From the NCBI GenBank assembly GCA_963978905.1, contig OZ022259.1, positions 24,278,068-24,342,067 on the forward strand: a DNA stretch of 64,000 nt. Direction: 5' to 3'. Shown in pieces: positions 35,931 through 48,011 of this stretch. The notes under the pieces were generated by a model that saw nothing but the letters and a program-made list of their open reading frames with translations, did no database searches and was not told the DNA's origin. The stretch comes from Trichostrongylus colubriformis. Its lineage: Eukaryota; Nematoda; Chromadorea; Rhabditida; Trichostrongylidae. Every line of letters starts with the position of its first letter. The stretch's first letter is position 1. Position numbers and translations under genes: made by a program.

Positions 35931-36866
35931 TGTAGGAAAGGTGAGAAATGCCCTTTATGGTGCTCTACTGTTTCCCACGCCGAATCATTAAACACGACGT
36001 AAGTGAAATGCGGACGAGTGTCAACAAGCGACGGAGCACGCACGCTGAGTTGAATGTATGGCAAAATGTTTGACTTTGCCCGAGCTGTAAACGGTACTAG
36101 AAACGATTAGTGCTCGATTGTCACCACTCAGTACCATTTCGCTGCATATGCGACTGCCCCCCCCCCTACCCACACTCCTCAACTCTATAGGCCCTTCCTA
36201 TCTCTAATCCACTGTCTCTTTCATAAACTATTTGATTAGAACGTAACTTGTGGTGGCAGTTTGAACAATTAAGATAAGTGCTGGTTCGAAATGTAACATT
36301 GTAACCTTTTTTGAGCATATAAATTTGCATAAATACAAGTATAACTCGGAAAAATGCGTACCTGGTCTACGATTTTGTTTTGTCGCTCCTTCCAACCGTT
36401 AAGCGCTATTCGGATGGAGCATCAAACAAGCAAAAATCATCACTTACGACTTCCTCTGGCTGCTCTTTGTCTCTTATAAAGGCAAGAATACATTAGAAAA
36501 AAGTGCTCTAGTGCCTTAGAGGGGGTGACGTGCAAGTGTTCCGACCAGTGTGTCAGGAGGTCAGGTTTTTAAATATCTAACTTTCCCACAAATTCAACTT
36601 CACAATTATCAGCCTTTATTCCTCTCCCTTTATCTTTGGCATGAGGGCATGAGTAGACCAGCTACGTAGCCAAGGACATGAAATCAGTAGTGAATAAAAT
36701 GTCTCGTGAGGCAAACCCACTCATAGGTGACCTGACCCCGCACTAATCACCGGAACACTTGCACCACTTCCCCAAATTCATCAGCAGTTTTGAAATGGAA
36801 TGACTGCGTCGGTTTCTTTTGAAATATTCGACTCTAAACAATGGAGGATCCTTACTATCCTTTCTA

Positions 36867-37765
36867 TTAGGTTGATTCATAATAAATCGGACAAATGGTT
36901 GTGATGATTTCTAGAGATCATAACTCAGTAACGAATTAACGAAAATGGACGCGCGAGGTACCGTTGGAATGAGTATGAAAAGCTCTTCAAAGTACCGCAA
37001 AATAATCACTCCAAAGTAAATTCATTCCGCCACAATGCCGCACGATTTCAAGCGGTCCAGAGACCACATCCGCAACGTCATACTATTTATATCGCTATCT
37101 GGCCAGGAACCCGCGGATATCGGCAGACGTCTGATAGAAGTTCACAAGGAGCATGCCCCCGGCAGAAGTACACTGTAGTTGTAGCATTCGAAGTTTGCGT
37201 CAGGCGACTATTCCATCGAAGACGAAAACCGCGGTTGGTGGAGCGTACACGGCGTAGAGTACTGGGAGCTGCTCGATGAAGGTACCACAGTATCCGCCGA
37301 CGTCTACGTTCGTCAATTACGAGAATTGAAGGCCAATGTCCAAAGTTCGCTACGGCGGCGGTCACATGTCTACTTCCAGCACGACAACGTGTCTACTTCC
37401 ACAGACCGCACTTCGCAAGATCGACCAAGGCCGAGCTGCTGTCGTACAGTTGGACCGTACTTCTATACCCACCGTACTCCCCAGACCTGGCCCCTTCAGA
37501 TTTCCACCTTTTCTCCCACAGCCAACGCCACCTGGACGGCCAAGACTTCAAAACTCGCGACGAGGTCAAGGCGGCACTCGGCAACTTCTTCGAGCTCCAG
37601 CTTCCGGCCTTCTGGAGCAAGGGCATCCATGATCTGCCTATACCGTGGCAGAAGGTCATCGATAAAGATGGAGTATATTTCAAGTGAATCCCTATTGTCG
37701 TAAAAAAGTTGTACGACAATGATTAAAATTGGTCAATTTGTCCGATTTATTATGAATCAACCTAA
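36867..37765 (+). mobile_element. Mariner transposon, internally deleted
   Basis: Ends TTAGGTTGATTCATAATAAA on the left and TTTATTATGAATCAACCTAA on the right are perfect inverted repeats flanked by TA (36865-36866, 37766-37767). At 899 bp it is shorter than a full mariner, so the transposase is incomplete. It belongs to a different mariner lineage from the copy at 16807. Confidence 0.88.
37326..37687 (+). pseudogene. Mariner transposase remnant (C-terminal half)
   Basis: Frames can be pieced together as the second catalytic region (FQHDNV near 37375), the third Asp motif PYSPDLAPSDFHLF near 37475, and a C-terminus ending DKDGVYFK before TGA near 37687. At least one frame change separates the blocks and the N-terminal half is largely lost. 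Not functional. Confidence 0.82.
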
Positions 37766-37767
37766 TA

Positions 37768-38476
37768 TATATAAAACGCTTCGTCTGTCTGTCCCTCCGT
37801 CCGTCTGTCCGTCTGTCACGAAATTCATATCTCGCGTCGCAGTAGAGCTGGGACTTTGAATATGAATGATATAGGGGGTGGTAAGGGAACGTCAGTGGTG
37901 GGGTAACGGAAGTGATAGCGACTGATAACGGCTGATAAGGAGCCTCCAAAGGTGAATGGCGAGAAACTGATATCTCGCGTCGCACCAAAGCTGGGACTCT
38001 GGATTCTTGAAGTGATATAAGGGGTAGTAAGGGAACATCAGCGGTGAGGGAAGGGAAGTGATAGCGACTGATAAGAGTGATAAGGAGCCTCCAGGTGAAT
38101 GGCGGGAAACTGATATCTCGCGTCGCAGCAAGGCTGGGACTCTGGATTCTTGAAGTGATATAAAGGGTGGTAAGGGAACATCAGTGGTGAGGGAGCGGAA
38201 GTTGTAGCCACTGATCAGGGCTGATAAGGAGCCTTGAAAGGTGAATGATGGAAAATTGCGTCGTCGCAAAGCTGGGACTCTCAATTCCTAAAGTGGTATA
38301 AGGACACGACTGACGGGAGGAATTTTGTTTCCCTTTTCCGTTTTTGCGACTTCCCCATCTGAAACCGTTCGAGTGATGGGTTATGGGTACTTTCGGTTCA
38401 TGGGAAAAAAGCAATTCCGATCAACCTACTTACGCCCATGGTGTTACGCGCACGGTAGTGTGCGCCAGCCAACTGG
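37768..38476 (+). mobile_element. Helitron-like non-autonomous element, copy 1
   Basis: It begins TATATAAAACGCTTCGTCTG and continues into a TCCGTC/TGTC-rich run. It then carries three tandem units of about 120 bp (each with TGATATCTCGCGTCGCA and a GATAAGGAGCCTC block), and ends with the hairpin GCGCACGGTAGTGTGCGC followed by CAGCCAACTGG|T. A hairpin about 10 nt before CTRR, with T next, is the Helitron 3' signature; the 5' end lacks the classical TC. It begins immediately after the mariner at 36867-37765. Confidence 0.6.
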
Positions 38477-38479
38477 TAT

Positions 38480-39261
<782 letters not shown>

Positions 39262-39600
39262 TATGTAACCCGCGGGGGAGGGGAGGGGGGGGGGGCTGCA
39301 GAATGGTACCTGGAGCTGAGCTTATATAAGTGGTTTGGTGCCCCCACGGTCAGGTCAGATTGCTGAGGGGAACCCCACAGGGGGATTGAGATTTGAAATT
39401 ATGCCTCAGGTAATTGACCGAAGCTGACTGGCAGCAATCAGCTTCGGTCAATTACCTGAGGCACAATTTCAAATCTCAATCCCCCTGCGGGTTTCCCCTC
39501 AGCAATCTGACCTGACCCTGGGGGCGCTAAACCACTTATATAAGCTCAGCTCTAGGTGCCAACCTACACCCCTCCTTCCCTCCCCGCGGGTTGCATAATA
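39262..39600. mobile_element. Palindromic fold-back element between microsatellites
   Basis: Two arms of about 165 bp are reverse complements around a centre near 39432: AACCCGCGGG at both ends, AGCTGAGCTTATATAAG/CTTATATAAGCTCAGCT, and CAATCCCCCTG partners. It is flanked by TTA array on the left and TAA array on the right. A third copy of the end (ATATGTAGCCCGC) is at 40380, again right after an ATA array. Confidence 0.75.
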
Positions 39601-40075
39601 TAATAATATAATGATATAATAATATAATAATATAATAATATAATAATATAATAATATAATAATATAATATAATAATAAGGCAATAACATAATAATATAAT
39701 AATATAATAGTTTAATAATATAATAATAATATAATAATATAATAATATAATAACATGATAATATAATAATATAATAATATAATAGTTTGATAATATAATA
39801 ATATAGTAACATAATAATATAAAAAATAATGATAAAATGATATAATAATATAATAGTAAAATAATAAAATGATAATAATATAACGATATAGTATAATAAT
39901 ATAGTAATATAATAATAAAATAATATAATATTACAACAACATAATAGTATAATGGTATAATAATAATACTGAAATAATATAATAATGGTATAGTAATATA
40001 ATAATGTAAGAATATTGATAATATAATAATATAGTAATATAATATTATCAATAATATAATAATATAGTAATATTT
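39594..40075. repeat. TAA/ATA microsatellite, right arm, with outlier at 40296-40382
   Basis: Mostly ATAATAT units, complementary to the left arm. A non-repeat piece of about 220 bp follows, then a second short ATA array up to 40382 that ends at GTAGCCCGC. Confidence 0.85.
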
Positions 40076-40561
40076 TTTTTTTTCGCATTTTTTCGCGTGA
40101 AATTTTGCGTGAGGCCCACATTGGGCAAGTGCAGCATAAACGTATGGATAACACAAAAACTCATTTTCCGTGGACGATTCCTTTAAATGTTATTGTTCTA
40201 TCTCATTCTGCAGTTAGTGATCCATAGAGGTTTCTTAGTAGTGTAAGAGAATTAGCAGTTGACGACCTATCAAGGTAACACAACAATCAACATAACATAT
40301 AATATTATCAATAATATAATAATATAATAATATAATATTATAATATTATCGATAATATAATAATATAATAATAATATAATATGTAGCCCGCTTACAATCC
40401 TATCTGTAAATAAAGTCTATAGAAAAAAATCAACTCAAAAATCAACATGATGCAACCCTGACTCTGAAATCAATCGACATCGTAGCTCATGGTCTAGGAA
40501 GTGAGGCTTTCCTTTAGCCGCTCAGAAGACGCCCCTACTCCACATAGGACCCAATACCTTC

Positions 40562-41521
40562 CCACTTGTCTATCACATAGATAACAGCGTAATTAGAGAG
40601 TCACACGTGGTTAGGGACTTAGGGTTCCTAATTGATAGCAAATTATCTTTTGATGACCACTGCTCAACCATTGCGGCCAAGGCAACACGACAACTACATC
40701 AGCTCTTGCGGTGTTTGTCCAAGAATCCCTGCATACTTCTCAAAGCATACAAAACTTATGTGCTCCCGATCTTGGAATATGGCACTACCCTCTACTACCC
40801 GCATTCCAAAGGCAATATCAGAAAGCTTGAAGCCGTGCAGAATAGCTTTACAAGGAAATTACTCATCCGCGCGCTTAGATTCAACCATAGCGCCATATCT
40901 AGAGGGGTTGTTCGGAATAAAATGCTAGGTCGTTATTCCCTCTCACAAAGTAAAAAGGATAAAGTTTTTGGCGTTAATCAATCCCTTTCTGGGATGCGCC
41001 GCACATTCTAGTTCCATTCAGAATCGTGATGGCAGGTGAATGTGATGTGGCCTATACAATGACTTGCGGTGGCCAGCCGATGTACAAGTCAGTGCTTTTT
41101 ATCCTCCCAGACGATTCTGGTACCAATTTGCCGACCCCGGAGGGATGGAAGGCTTGGTTGGCCTGGGCGGGCGTTGATGCGGGATTTGATCCCGGCACCA
41201 TGAGAGTGGGGTGCGCGCCACCTGTCACTACACCATCTCCGCCCACATTCCCCTCATACAGACGGAAAATGCTCGGCCTTATAACCGTATTCAAAATGAT
41301 CACAGAGAAACTTGATGTCAAAAAGCAAATTTTCTTTACCACTAGGAGTTCCAATACGAGGGGGGAAAAGTGCAAGTTTTCTGTGTCAAGAGCAAAAACC
41401 AATTTAGGAGCCGAGTTCTTCACTATCAGAGCTGTAACCGAACTCCAAGTTAACGAAAAAAATTTCCTCTACCTCAAACCGTAGCCCAATTCAAGAGCAT
41501 CTTACATCGCTACCTCAAATA
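40562..41521 (+). pseudogene. LINE reverse transcriptase C-terminal fragment, split by SINE
   Basis: Before the SINE the frame reads VVRDLGFLIDSKLSFDDH, then AYKTYVLPILEYGTTLYYP and LEAVQNSFTRKLL, the thumb/C-terminal signature of CR1/jockey-clade reverse transcriptases. After the SINE it resumes and ends FKSILHRYLK followed by TAA near 41520. The catalytic palm (YADD region) is missing, and the later part has frame changes. Confidence 0.85.
40951..41246 (-). repeat. SINE (family A) inserted in LINE
   Basis: Full-length copy in reverse: the tail TAAAAAGGATAAAG comes first and the tRNA-like head (GGTGGCGCGCACCCC) last. ATTCCCTCTCAC at 40935-40946 and ATTCCCCTCATA at 41247-41258 look like an aged target-site duplication. 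Confidence 0.8.
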
Positions 41522-41749
41522 AAGAGCTCTCACAAAATTCGGGATCAGGGTGTCTAGTTCTCTTGCTTCTTGTTTTTTTTTCAAGTTATTTCAACTCGTT
41601 CAACTTTATTGTCTTCCTTTTTATTTGGGTTACCTCTGTTCCAAGTTCCAATGCCCATTTGTTAAATGTGTTGTGGTTCGACTTATTTTAGTAGTGTTGT
41701 TTCATGTGTACCTACACATGCAATAAATTTTAAATTAAAAAAATCAATC

Positions 41750-42366
41750 CCGATCGACCCAATGACGCCTATGTTACGCGCACAGTAATGTGCGCCAGCC
41801 TACTGGTATATAAAACGCTTCGTCTGTCCCTCCGTCCGTCCGTCTGTCCGTCTGTCACGAAATACATATCTCGCGTCGCAGTAGAGCTGGAACTCTGTAT
41901 TTTTGAACTGATATGGGGGTGGTAAGGGAACATTAATGGTAAGGGACCGGAAGTGATAGCAACTGATAAGGGCTGATAAGGAGCTTCGAAAGGTGAATGG
42001 CGGGAAATTGATATCTCGCGGCGCAGCAAAGCTGAGGCCTTGAATTTTCAAGATGATAGAAGAAGTGGTGAGGGAACATCAGTGGTGAGGGAACGGAAGT
42101 GATAGCAATTGATAGGGGCTGATAACGAGCCTCGAAAGGCGAATGGCGAAAAATTGATATCTCGCGGCGCAGCAAAGCTGGGACTATCAATTCCTAAAAT
42201 GGTATAAGGACGAGATTGACGGAAGGAATTCTGTTTCCCTTTTCCGTTTTTGCGAATTCCCCGTTTCTGAAACCGTTCGAGTGATGATACTGATCGGTCA
42301 ATACCGATTAAGCCCAATAGCATGCTTCCATGTGTGACGCGCGCAGTTGTGTGCGCCAGCAACTGG
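41750..42366 (+). mobile_element. Tandem Helitron-like elements: 3'-end remnant plus copy 2
   Basis: 41750-41806 is only a 3' end: hairpin GCGCACAGTAATGTGCGC then CAGCCTACTGG. Directly after it, TATATAAAACGCTTCGTCTG begins a complete 560-bp copy with three body units (GATATCTCGCGGCGCAGCAA). This ends with hairpin GCGCGCAGTTGTGTGCGC and CAGCAACTGG|T at 42363-42366. Head-to-tail stacking at the 3' end is common in Helitrons. Confidence 0.6.
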
Positions 42367-42384
42367 TTATATAATAAACCATGA

Positions 42385-42560
42385 AGCTGAGTTAGAGCGA
42401 AAAGGGAGTCGGTAGCGTTATGGATTAGCACATACATATCCCTAGAAAGCATGAAGAGCGGGTTCGAGTCCCGTCCGAAACCAGAGCTTTTGCCCAGAAC
42501 TCAGCACCCTTGTGAAATTTCTGTGTCGCAAACCAGTAGCTAACAAAAGTTAAGACTTCA
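42385..42560 (+). repeat. tRNA-like SINE (family B), third copy
   Basis: Keeps the flank AAGCTGAGTTA, the GTTATGGATTAGCACA D-arm region, the B box GGTTCGAGTCC and the tail GCTTTTGCCCAGAACTCAGC. The acceptor stem is broken (CCGAAACC), so it is not a tRNA gene. Confidence 0.7.
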
Positions 42561-44545
42561 AGAATGAAGGATCACAGTTAAGAGTTTATTTTTGATATTG
42601 TATGGTTTCAACTCAAAATAAATGATAAGCTAGAGTGAAATCTGTTTGGGGACTTGTGAAATTTTAAATTATTGTCCAGCAGTCCTTGCATGGCCTCGAG
42701 AGGGACCTAGCTGGTCAGAACTCATAGATTTTGATAATGCGGCATAGGGATATTGCCGAGCACCTGAAAAACCTTGATACCACCCACGAGGAGAGTGATC
42801 GTGCCACATCAGCACACCTTTTCATTTGTGACACGGTACGTATAAGGCATCTATCCATAGTCCACCGTGTTGGGGTAGCTGAGCTACTATGTTGTTTATT
42901 GATATGTTTAGAAACCCTTTGATCTCACACCCGATCATTGCCTAGCTATTTCATCTAACCACCCAGTATTTTGACTGTGTATTTGACCAGGCTTTGATCG
43001 GGCCTGAGGGGTATATAGACTCCACGTTTTGTCTACGTATCATCTACTAGAACGCCTTCTGAAAAATCACCTTCGGCAGTGCACAAGGACACAACAAGGC
43101 GCAGCATGTCGTAGAAAGTATTAATCGTCGTGGCAAGTTTGGTGATGGTTTTTCATATTTCTGCTTGGATGGAGCCTTGTTAGATCCAGATGAAAAAATA
43201 CGAATGCATTTTCATGTTCCTTAAATGGAAGGTGTCACCTATAGGAATTTGTCTCGATATTATCACTACAAGTTACCGTTCTTCAAAGCTAAACTTGGCT
43301 GCCGTTTGTAATGTAGTGGCTTACAAGTTGACGGCCACTGACTCACTATTGGGTCATTCCGTTTTGTCCAACGTCTTTTTTCAAATAGTCACAAATTCGT
43401 GTGGCATTTTACCTATCAATCGGAAGAGATTTTTCTGTTCTACGGAACAGCACGCTTGGCTTTCTCGTCCGTCACAATGGAGCCGATCTCCACGCTGGCG
43501 AAGTGGTTCACTTAGTCTTCAGAATTTGAACGAATCGGCAATCAATTGAAACAATATTTTTCATTCCGGACAAATCGATCTCCATTTTGAATAGATGTGA
43601 GTACTTAAAGAAATTTAGAAATTGAATGACGTGAGTACTCGATCAACCAGTTATTGGAATTTGTAAAAGAAGTTGAGGCTAGGTTTGAGACACATGATCG
43701 GTTGTGTTCCTGATATGAATGATAGTGTCTTGATATATTGCCGGTTTGGGACAATTTTTGTCAACTGGACTCATCCCTTCGCCGGCCTAAAAATCGGCTT
43801 TTTTAGGATATCCAGAAACTATACACATCTTGTTGTAGAGCAGGAAAGTTGCTTTCGATCAATGTATACAGTGCTGCACAAACTTGTAAACTGATCAGAT
43901 AAATTTTCGTTCGAAAAAATCGATATTACTTATGGAATATAATAAAGTTGTAATAAATGTAATTAAAATCCAACAGAAATGCCAGTATTTATAACTATAA
44001 CTTGTTGGAGCAGTTTTGTAGCCCAAGAATAATAGCTCCGATCTATGTGTATGCCAAGGTTGCATGCTGCATTTTACTGGCATGTTCGCAAAATAAGCTG
44101 AACACTGTAGTGAACTGTAAGTGCGGCCTAGTGTCACTGTACCGCCTATAATCATGTAGCCTTGACAGTTTGCCTCTCACTTCATTGAAGTAGTTCACAT
44201 TCCTTAATCCATAATTCATATCGTTAGGTGCTTTTTACAATGCACCTGATGCCAGCTCTCACTCGCTACAATGCTTTTTTCACAGGAAAGTGTGGGGGGG
44301 ACGCATGTGATTCGAGAAAATGGCTGAGAACCTTGCCACATTCCGGGGCTTTTCAAGGAATGCTAACCATCAGTGTGTTGGGTAGAGGGTCTGAGATACG
44401 AACCTGAGATGACGTTAATGACGGCAAGTGATACGTCGGTAATTATCTGTAATCGAAGATCGATTCTCGATGAACCTTACTCAGAGAATGCCTTTGAGGG
44501 TTTACCACATTTGTGATCTGTAAGACAATATTAAGGCTAAATATA
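42561..44545. other. Gene-free stretch
   Basis: Short frames such as 43190-43549 plus are open but have no family motif and no supporting splice chain. No repeat family recognised. Confidence 0.35.
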
Positions 44546-44546
44546 A

Positions 44547-44837
44547 GGCCGGAGGTGGTGCAATGACAGGTGGCGCGCCTCCCGCTGTCATGGTGAGTGA
44601 ATCAAATCCCGCATCAACGCCCGTCCAGTACAACTGGGTTTTCCATCCATCCGAAGTAGGTGAATTTGTACCGGACTCGATTGGGAGAATAAAATCTGCT
44701 TGTACATATGCTGGTCCCACATGTCACTGTATAGGCCAAGTCGCAATCGCCTGCCACCACAATTTTGAATGGAACTTGAATGCTCGGCGCATCCCACAGA
44801 AGGTAACGCCAACAAACTTCATCCTTTCTTTATACTT
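44547..44837 (+). repeat. SINE (family A) abutting the BTB gene
   Basis: Head GGAGGTGGTGCAATGACAGG, B-box-like GTGAATCAAATCCC, body and GCATCCCACAGAAGG all match the family. Its pyrimidine-rich tail (AACTTCATCCTTTCTTTATA) ends in CTTTACAG directly before the ATG of the BTB gene. Confidence 0.8.
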
Positions 44838-44842
44838 TACAG

Positions 44843-47101
44843 ATGGTCGTAGCAACGATCTCGTTGGATGTAGAAGGTGTACTGTTCAAGACGTCAATCG
44901 CAACGTTGACCTCAGTCAAAGGCAGCTATTTCGATCGATTATTTCAGAATGGCTGGAGAGATCATCTCGATAAGGTAGGGACATTGTGCGCCGATTACTT
45001 ACTTAGACGTCACTGCTGTTTGAAGTGGGCCGTGACTAATCAAAAAAGACTGTGCAGTTATGTAGAATTTTCGCGCGGCGAGCAGCTCGGCAGATTTCAT
45101 CGCAAGTTTCACGCCACAATTAATTATTATTTCTTGATTGGGATTGTTATCATGTAATGCTATTGTTTCTTTTACTTTTTATATTACTATTTTGTCCTTT
45201 TAGGGCACAAAAGTTACTGTTTTTAGATAATAATGAGATAAACAGCTATTTATTTAGAGGACCTCCCGGTACCAGCCCCTTGCGTCCTGAGTGAAATTCT
45301 TACTGACTGCGGCGAGTCGTGTTGTTAGCGCCGCAAAGTGAAAATTCGACATAAAGGCTATACAGCCATCACACAGTACACCTAATGAAAAGAGCGTATA
45401 TCATTAGGTCGAAATTTCGCATTGCGACATTGCACTCGCAGCGCCATCAGCACGAGTTGCGGCAGCCGGTTGGAATTTCGATCCGGACGCCATGGGCTTA
45501 TGCTGTGATGCTTTTTATAGAAACAGATTATAAGAACAGTAGAAATGACAATAGGATGACGCTGACAATCACACGCGAAAAAATAATTCGCAGTCGACTA
45601 GCGGCGCGTGGCCGCGCGAAATTTCGACTTAACGACATACACAATAGTGAATGTAGTCCTCTACCATTTCAATTCGGCTTCGTGTGGAGCTCATTAGTAG
45701 ATTTCCACACAAAATAGTATGCAGTACACCGCCTCTTTACGCATCTACCAGGATTTGGGGCGTAAAATAAATTATTCTGTAATTGCACGCATGATGTTCT
45801 ACCATTCGGCAAGCACCTTGTCCATTTCCTCCACCTGGCGCTGGTCCTACCAAATCGCCTACAGGGTCTAGAAAGGAGACGCGTCGTGGGATCCTGGTCC
45901 TCGCCAAAAGGTAGAGGGGAAGGAGACGAGCTTTCTCGTGGGCGAATCACAGAGCAGACCGCCTTATCTCTTGGCCACTGTGCAACTCGTCAGCTTGATG
46001 CCTTTTGGCTGTGGGGATGTGCACAAGAAGTGTGTAGAAAGTCCACGGCAAGGGTACTGTAGATGCGACGTGATTTCGCTGTACAGTGTATAATCTTTAC
46101 AGTTTGCTTTTCTTTTCACTAAAGTGCTCATTCCATGCTCTCTCATTGTTAGAGAAGCGTTTAGAAGACGCGGGCACCTTTAGAAAACATTCTGATTGTC
46201 TCTTTACCTAATTCAAGCAAGCACGCACAGAACGCTGTCACAATCAGCCATGGTTCTCACAGAAACACATCGCCGAGTAAGCCACCTGTGAATGTTCCAA
46301 GGATTCCAGAGATTCCAAATTGTAGGATTCCTTAAATTTCCCGACGTATATCAAAAAAATAATTAGATTTCTTAGTAAAAGCATAGTTGTGAATGGACGT
46401 TTGCCAATCGTTGCACATATTTCACCAAGGCCACGTTCATACTTTGCGCTGATAGGGCTTGGCGCTGCTCGCAGGCAGCGAAGGAGATTGACAAGGGGCG
46501 GAGGAGGGGAGACGACGCAGACAACGAGACAGGGTCGCACAGGTCGAGACACAGAGACACGCAGCCGCGCTTTGCCGCCGGCACCGCAAACTATGAACGC
46601 AGCCTAAGTGATCCCTTTAGAGTCTCCCCTCCCCCTGTAGCCCTCGACACGAGTCAAAGCTGACGCGAAACGCGGATTCGCAAAGAAGCTGCAATTCTTC
46701 CACTGCTTAATGCTTTTTTTTAATTACAGCACGGTCATCTCTTCATCGATCGAGATTCGACGATCTTTCCGCTGATTTTAAACTATCTACGAGACGGTAA
46801 TATTCCTCTACCACGAGATGAATATTATTTGGAAAGGATTCTGAGAGAGGCAAGGTAATCAAAAGATTTTACTGCATGGTTACTTTATAACCATTACATA
46901 TTCCATGAGTCTTCCTCCTACCTCATGATGTTCCTTATCACCAGATTCTACAAATTGCTCGGTCTCTGCTGTGATATAGAGAAACGTATGGAGTACGTTG
47001 GAAAACACAAATCTCGAGAAGCCCCGAAACCACCGTTGGTTGATTTAGAGCTATTTCGATTTCAATACTATAGTTATATTTTTTTATTATTTTTCTATTA
47101 A
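44843..47101 (+). CDS. BTB/POZ (KCTD-type T1) domain protein
   Basis: Three exons, 44843-44974, 46730-46854 and 46945-47101, join in phase to 137 residues. Residues 1-44 read ISLDVEGVLFKTSIATLT, the counterpart of the KCTD/Kv T1 start (L-N-V-GG-F-TS--TL). Exon 2 gives HLFIDRDSTIFPLILNYLRD followed by GNIPLP, the diagnostic FIDRDP-FP-ILNYLR block. Exon 3 (RFYKLLGLCCDIEKR) completes the fold. KCTD proteins assemble as oligomers and often serve as cullin-3 adaptors; the role here is unknown. The C-terminus is short and ends in a hydrophobic YSYIFLLFFY before TAA, so the true last exon might differ. The ATG is the first codon after an acceptor lying at the end of a SINE. Confidence 0.82.
46427..46605. 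mobile_element. MITE with AAGGCCACGTTCATAC ends (intron of BTB gene)
   Basis: Left AAGGCCACGTTCATACTTTG and right GCAAACTATGAACGCAGCCT form inverted ends about 180 bp apart. The same ends occur at 63375-63518 and, on one side, near 9335. Internal sequence is GC-rich and non-coding. Confidence 0.6.
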
Positions 47102-47202
47102 TGACTTTTAAAGTACTCATTTAGCAATTAGGGGCTACCTTCTTGTCGTAGGTGTTTTTCATGCAGTAAACGCGATCTCGGAAGGGAGTAGTTATACCCG
47201 TG

Positions 47203-47358
47203 TAAGGCCGCTGTGAGACTTCGCAATTTTGAGGCGTCGCACTTCCGCACACGATGCTGTATCTTGGAATCTTGCATGCATTGGCGCAACTTGGCGTGCG
47301 AAGCCGCCACACCACAAAATCGAGAAGTTGCAAAATAGTGAAGTCTGACAGCGGCCTG
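47203..47358. mobile_element. MITE with TAAGGCC...TCAGAC inverted ends
   Basis: TAAGGCCGCTGTGAGACTTC on the left pairs with GAAGTCTGACAGCGGCCT on the right. The same family is at 11234-11415. It lies just downstream of the BTB gene stop. Confidence 0.6.
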
Positions 47359-48011
47359 AGTCTCACCATGGATGTAAAGCATTCCGGATCAGTAGGAAAG
47401 AACAAAGTTACTGTTGTCTTTATAATTTCGCTGTATAGTGACTGCTACTAAAATTTGAAACCTAAGTGCATCCGTGTGCACCACTGGTTGAAGTGGCTGA
47501 TGCGACGCGTCCCTCTTCGACGGGGTCAAAAGGGTGTGCATTGGGAGACTCGAACTGGATCACCTGGATATCAGAGGGTTCCGAAACCTTTCACGCAACG
47601 ACTGTTCGTCAGTTTTGTCCACTGCGCGCGGCAAGTGCTTTACCGGTCCCGTTCTGAATTGAGCGCGCACTAAGGAAGCTCGCCTTGCGTGACCCGGACT
47701 AATTCGAGTGTTCTGAGACATACGATAAAAATTGTTGCATAAAAACAAACCTCAAATTCCACAGTATGCACGTACCTCAGTTTCCGGTGGTGTTACTGGG
47801 CCTATCGATCAATTGTGCATTGGTCTTTTCTTTGACGCAAACACATCTGAAAATAACGTATGCACGGCTCATTCTATTTCTTGCTTGCCAACTTCATCAC
47901 AGTTCGTTCACTATCTGAAAAATACTGAAATGAGAATTTGATGAGCAATTTTTACTCAACTCATTTTCTAAATCAAATGTTAACAAATACTATTCCATAA
48001 CACCATTTTAG

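Larger units (their letters stand above)
40440..41745 (+). mobile_element. CR1/jockey-like LINE, 5'-truncated
   Basis: Only the 3' third of the LINE is present: the C-terminal part of reverse transcriptase, a 3' untranslated part with CAATAAATTTTAAATT, and an A-rich end near 41740. It is interrupted by a minus-strand SINE at 40951-41246. Upstream of about 40562 the frame contains stops. Confidence 0.8.

Noticed and set aside
39536..40156. Open frames of about 200 codons on the minus strand
   Set aside because: Again translation of the ATA/TAA array and the palindrome.
47781..47857. Upstream exon of the CRIB gene
   Set aside because: Good splice sites, but the natural-looking frame (GPIDQLCIGLFFDA) is out of phase with the next exon; left as a possibility.
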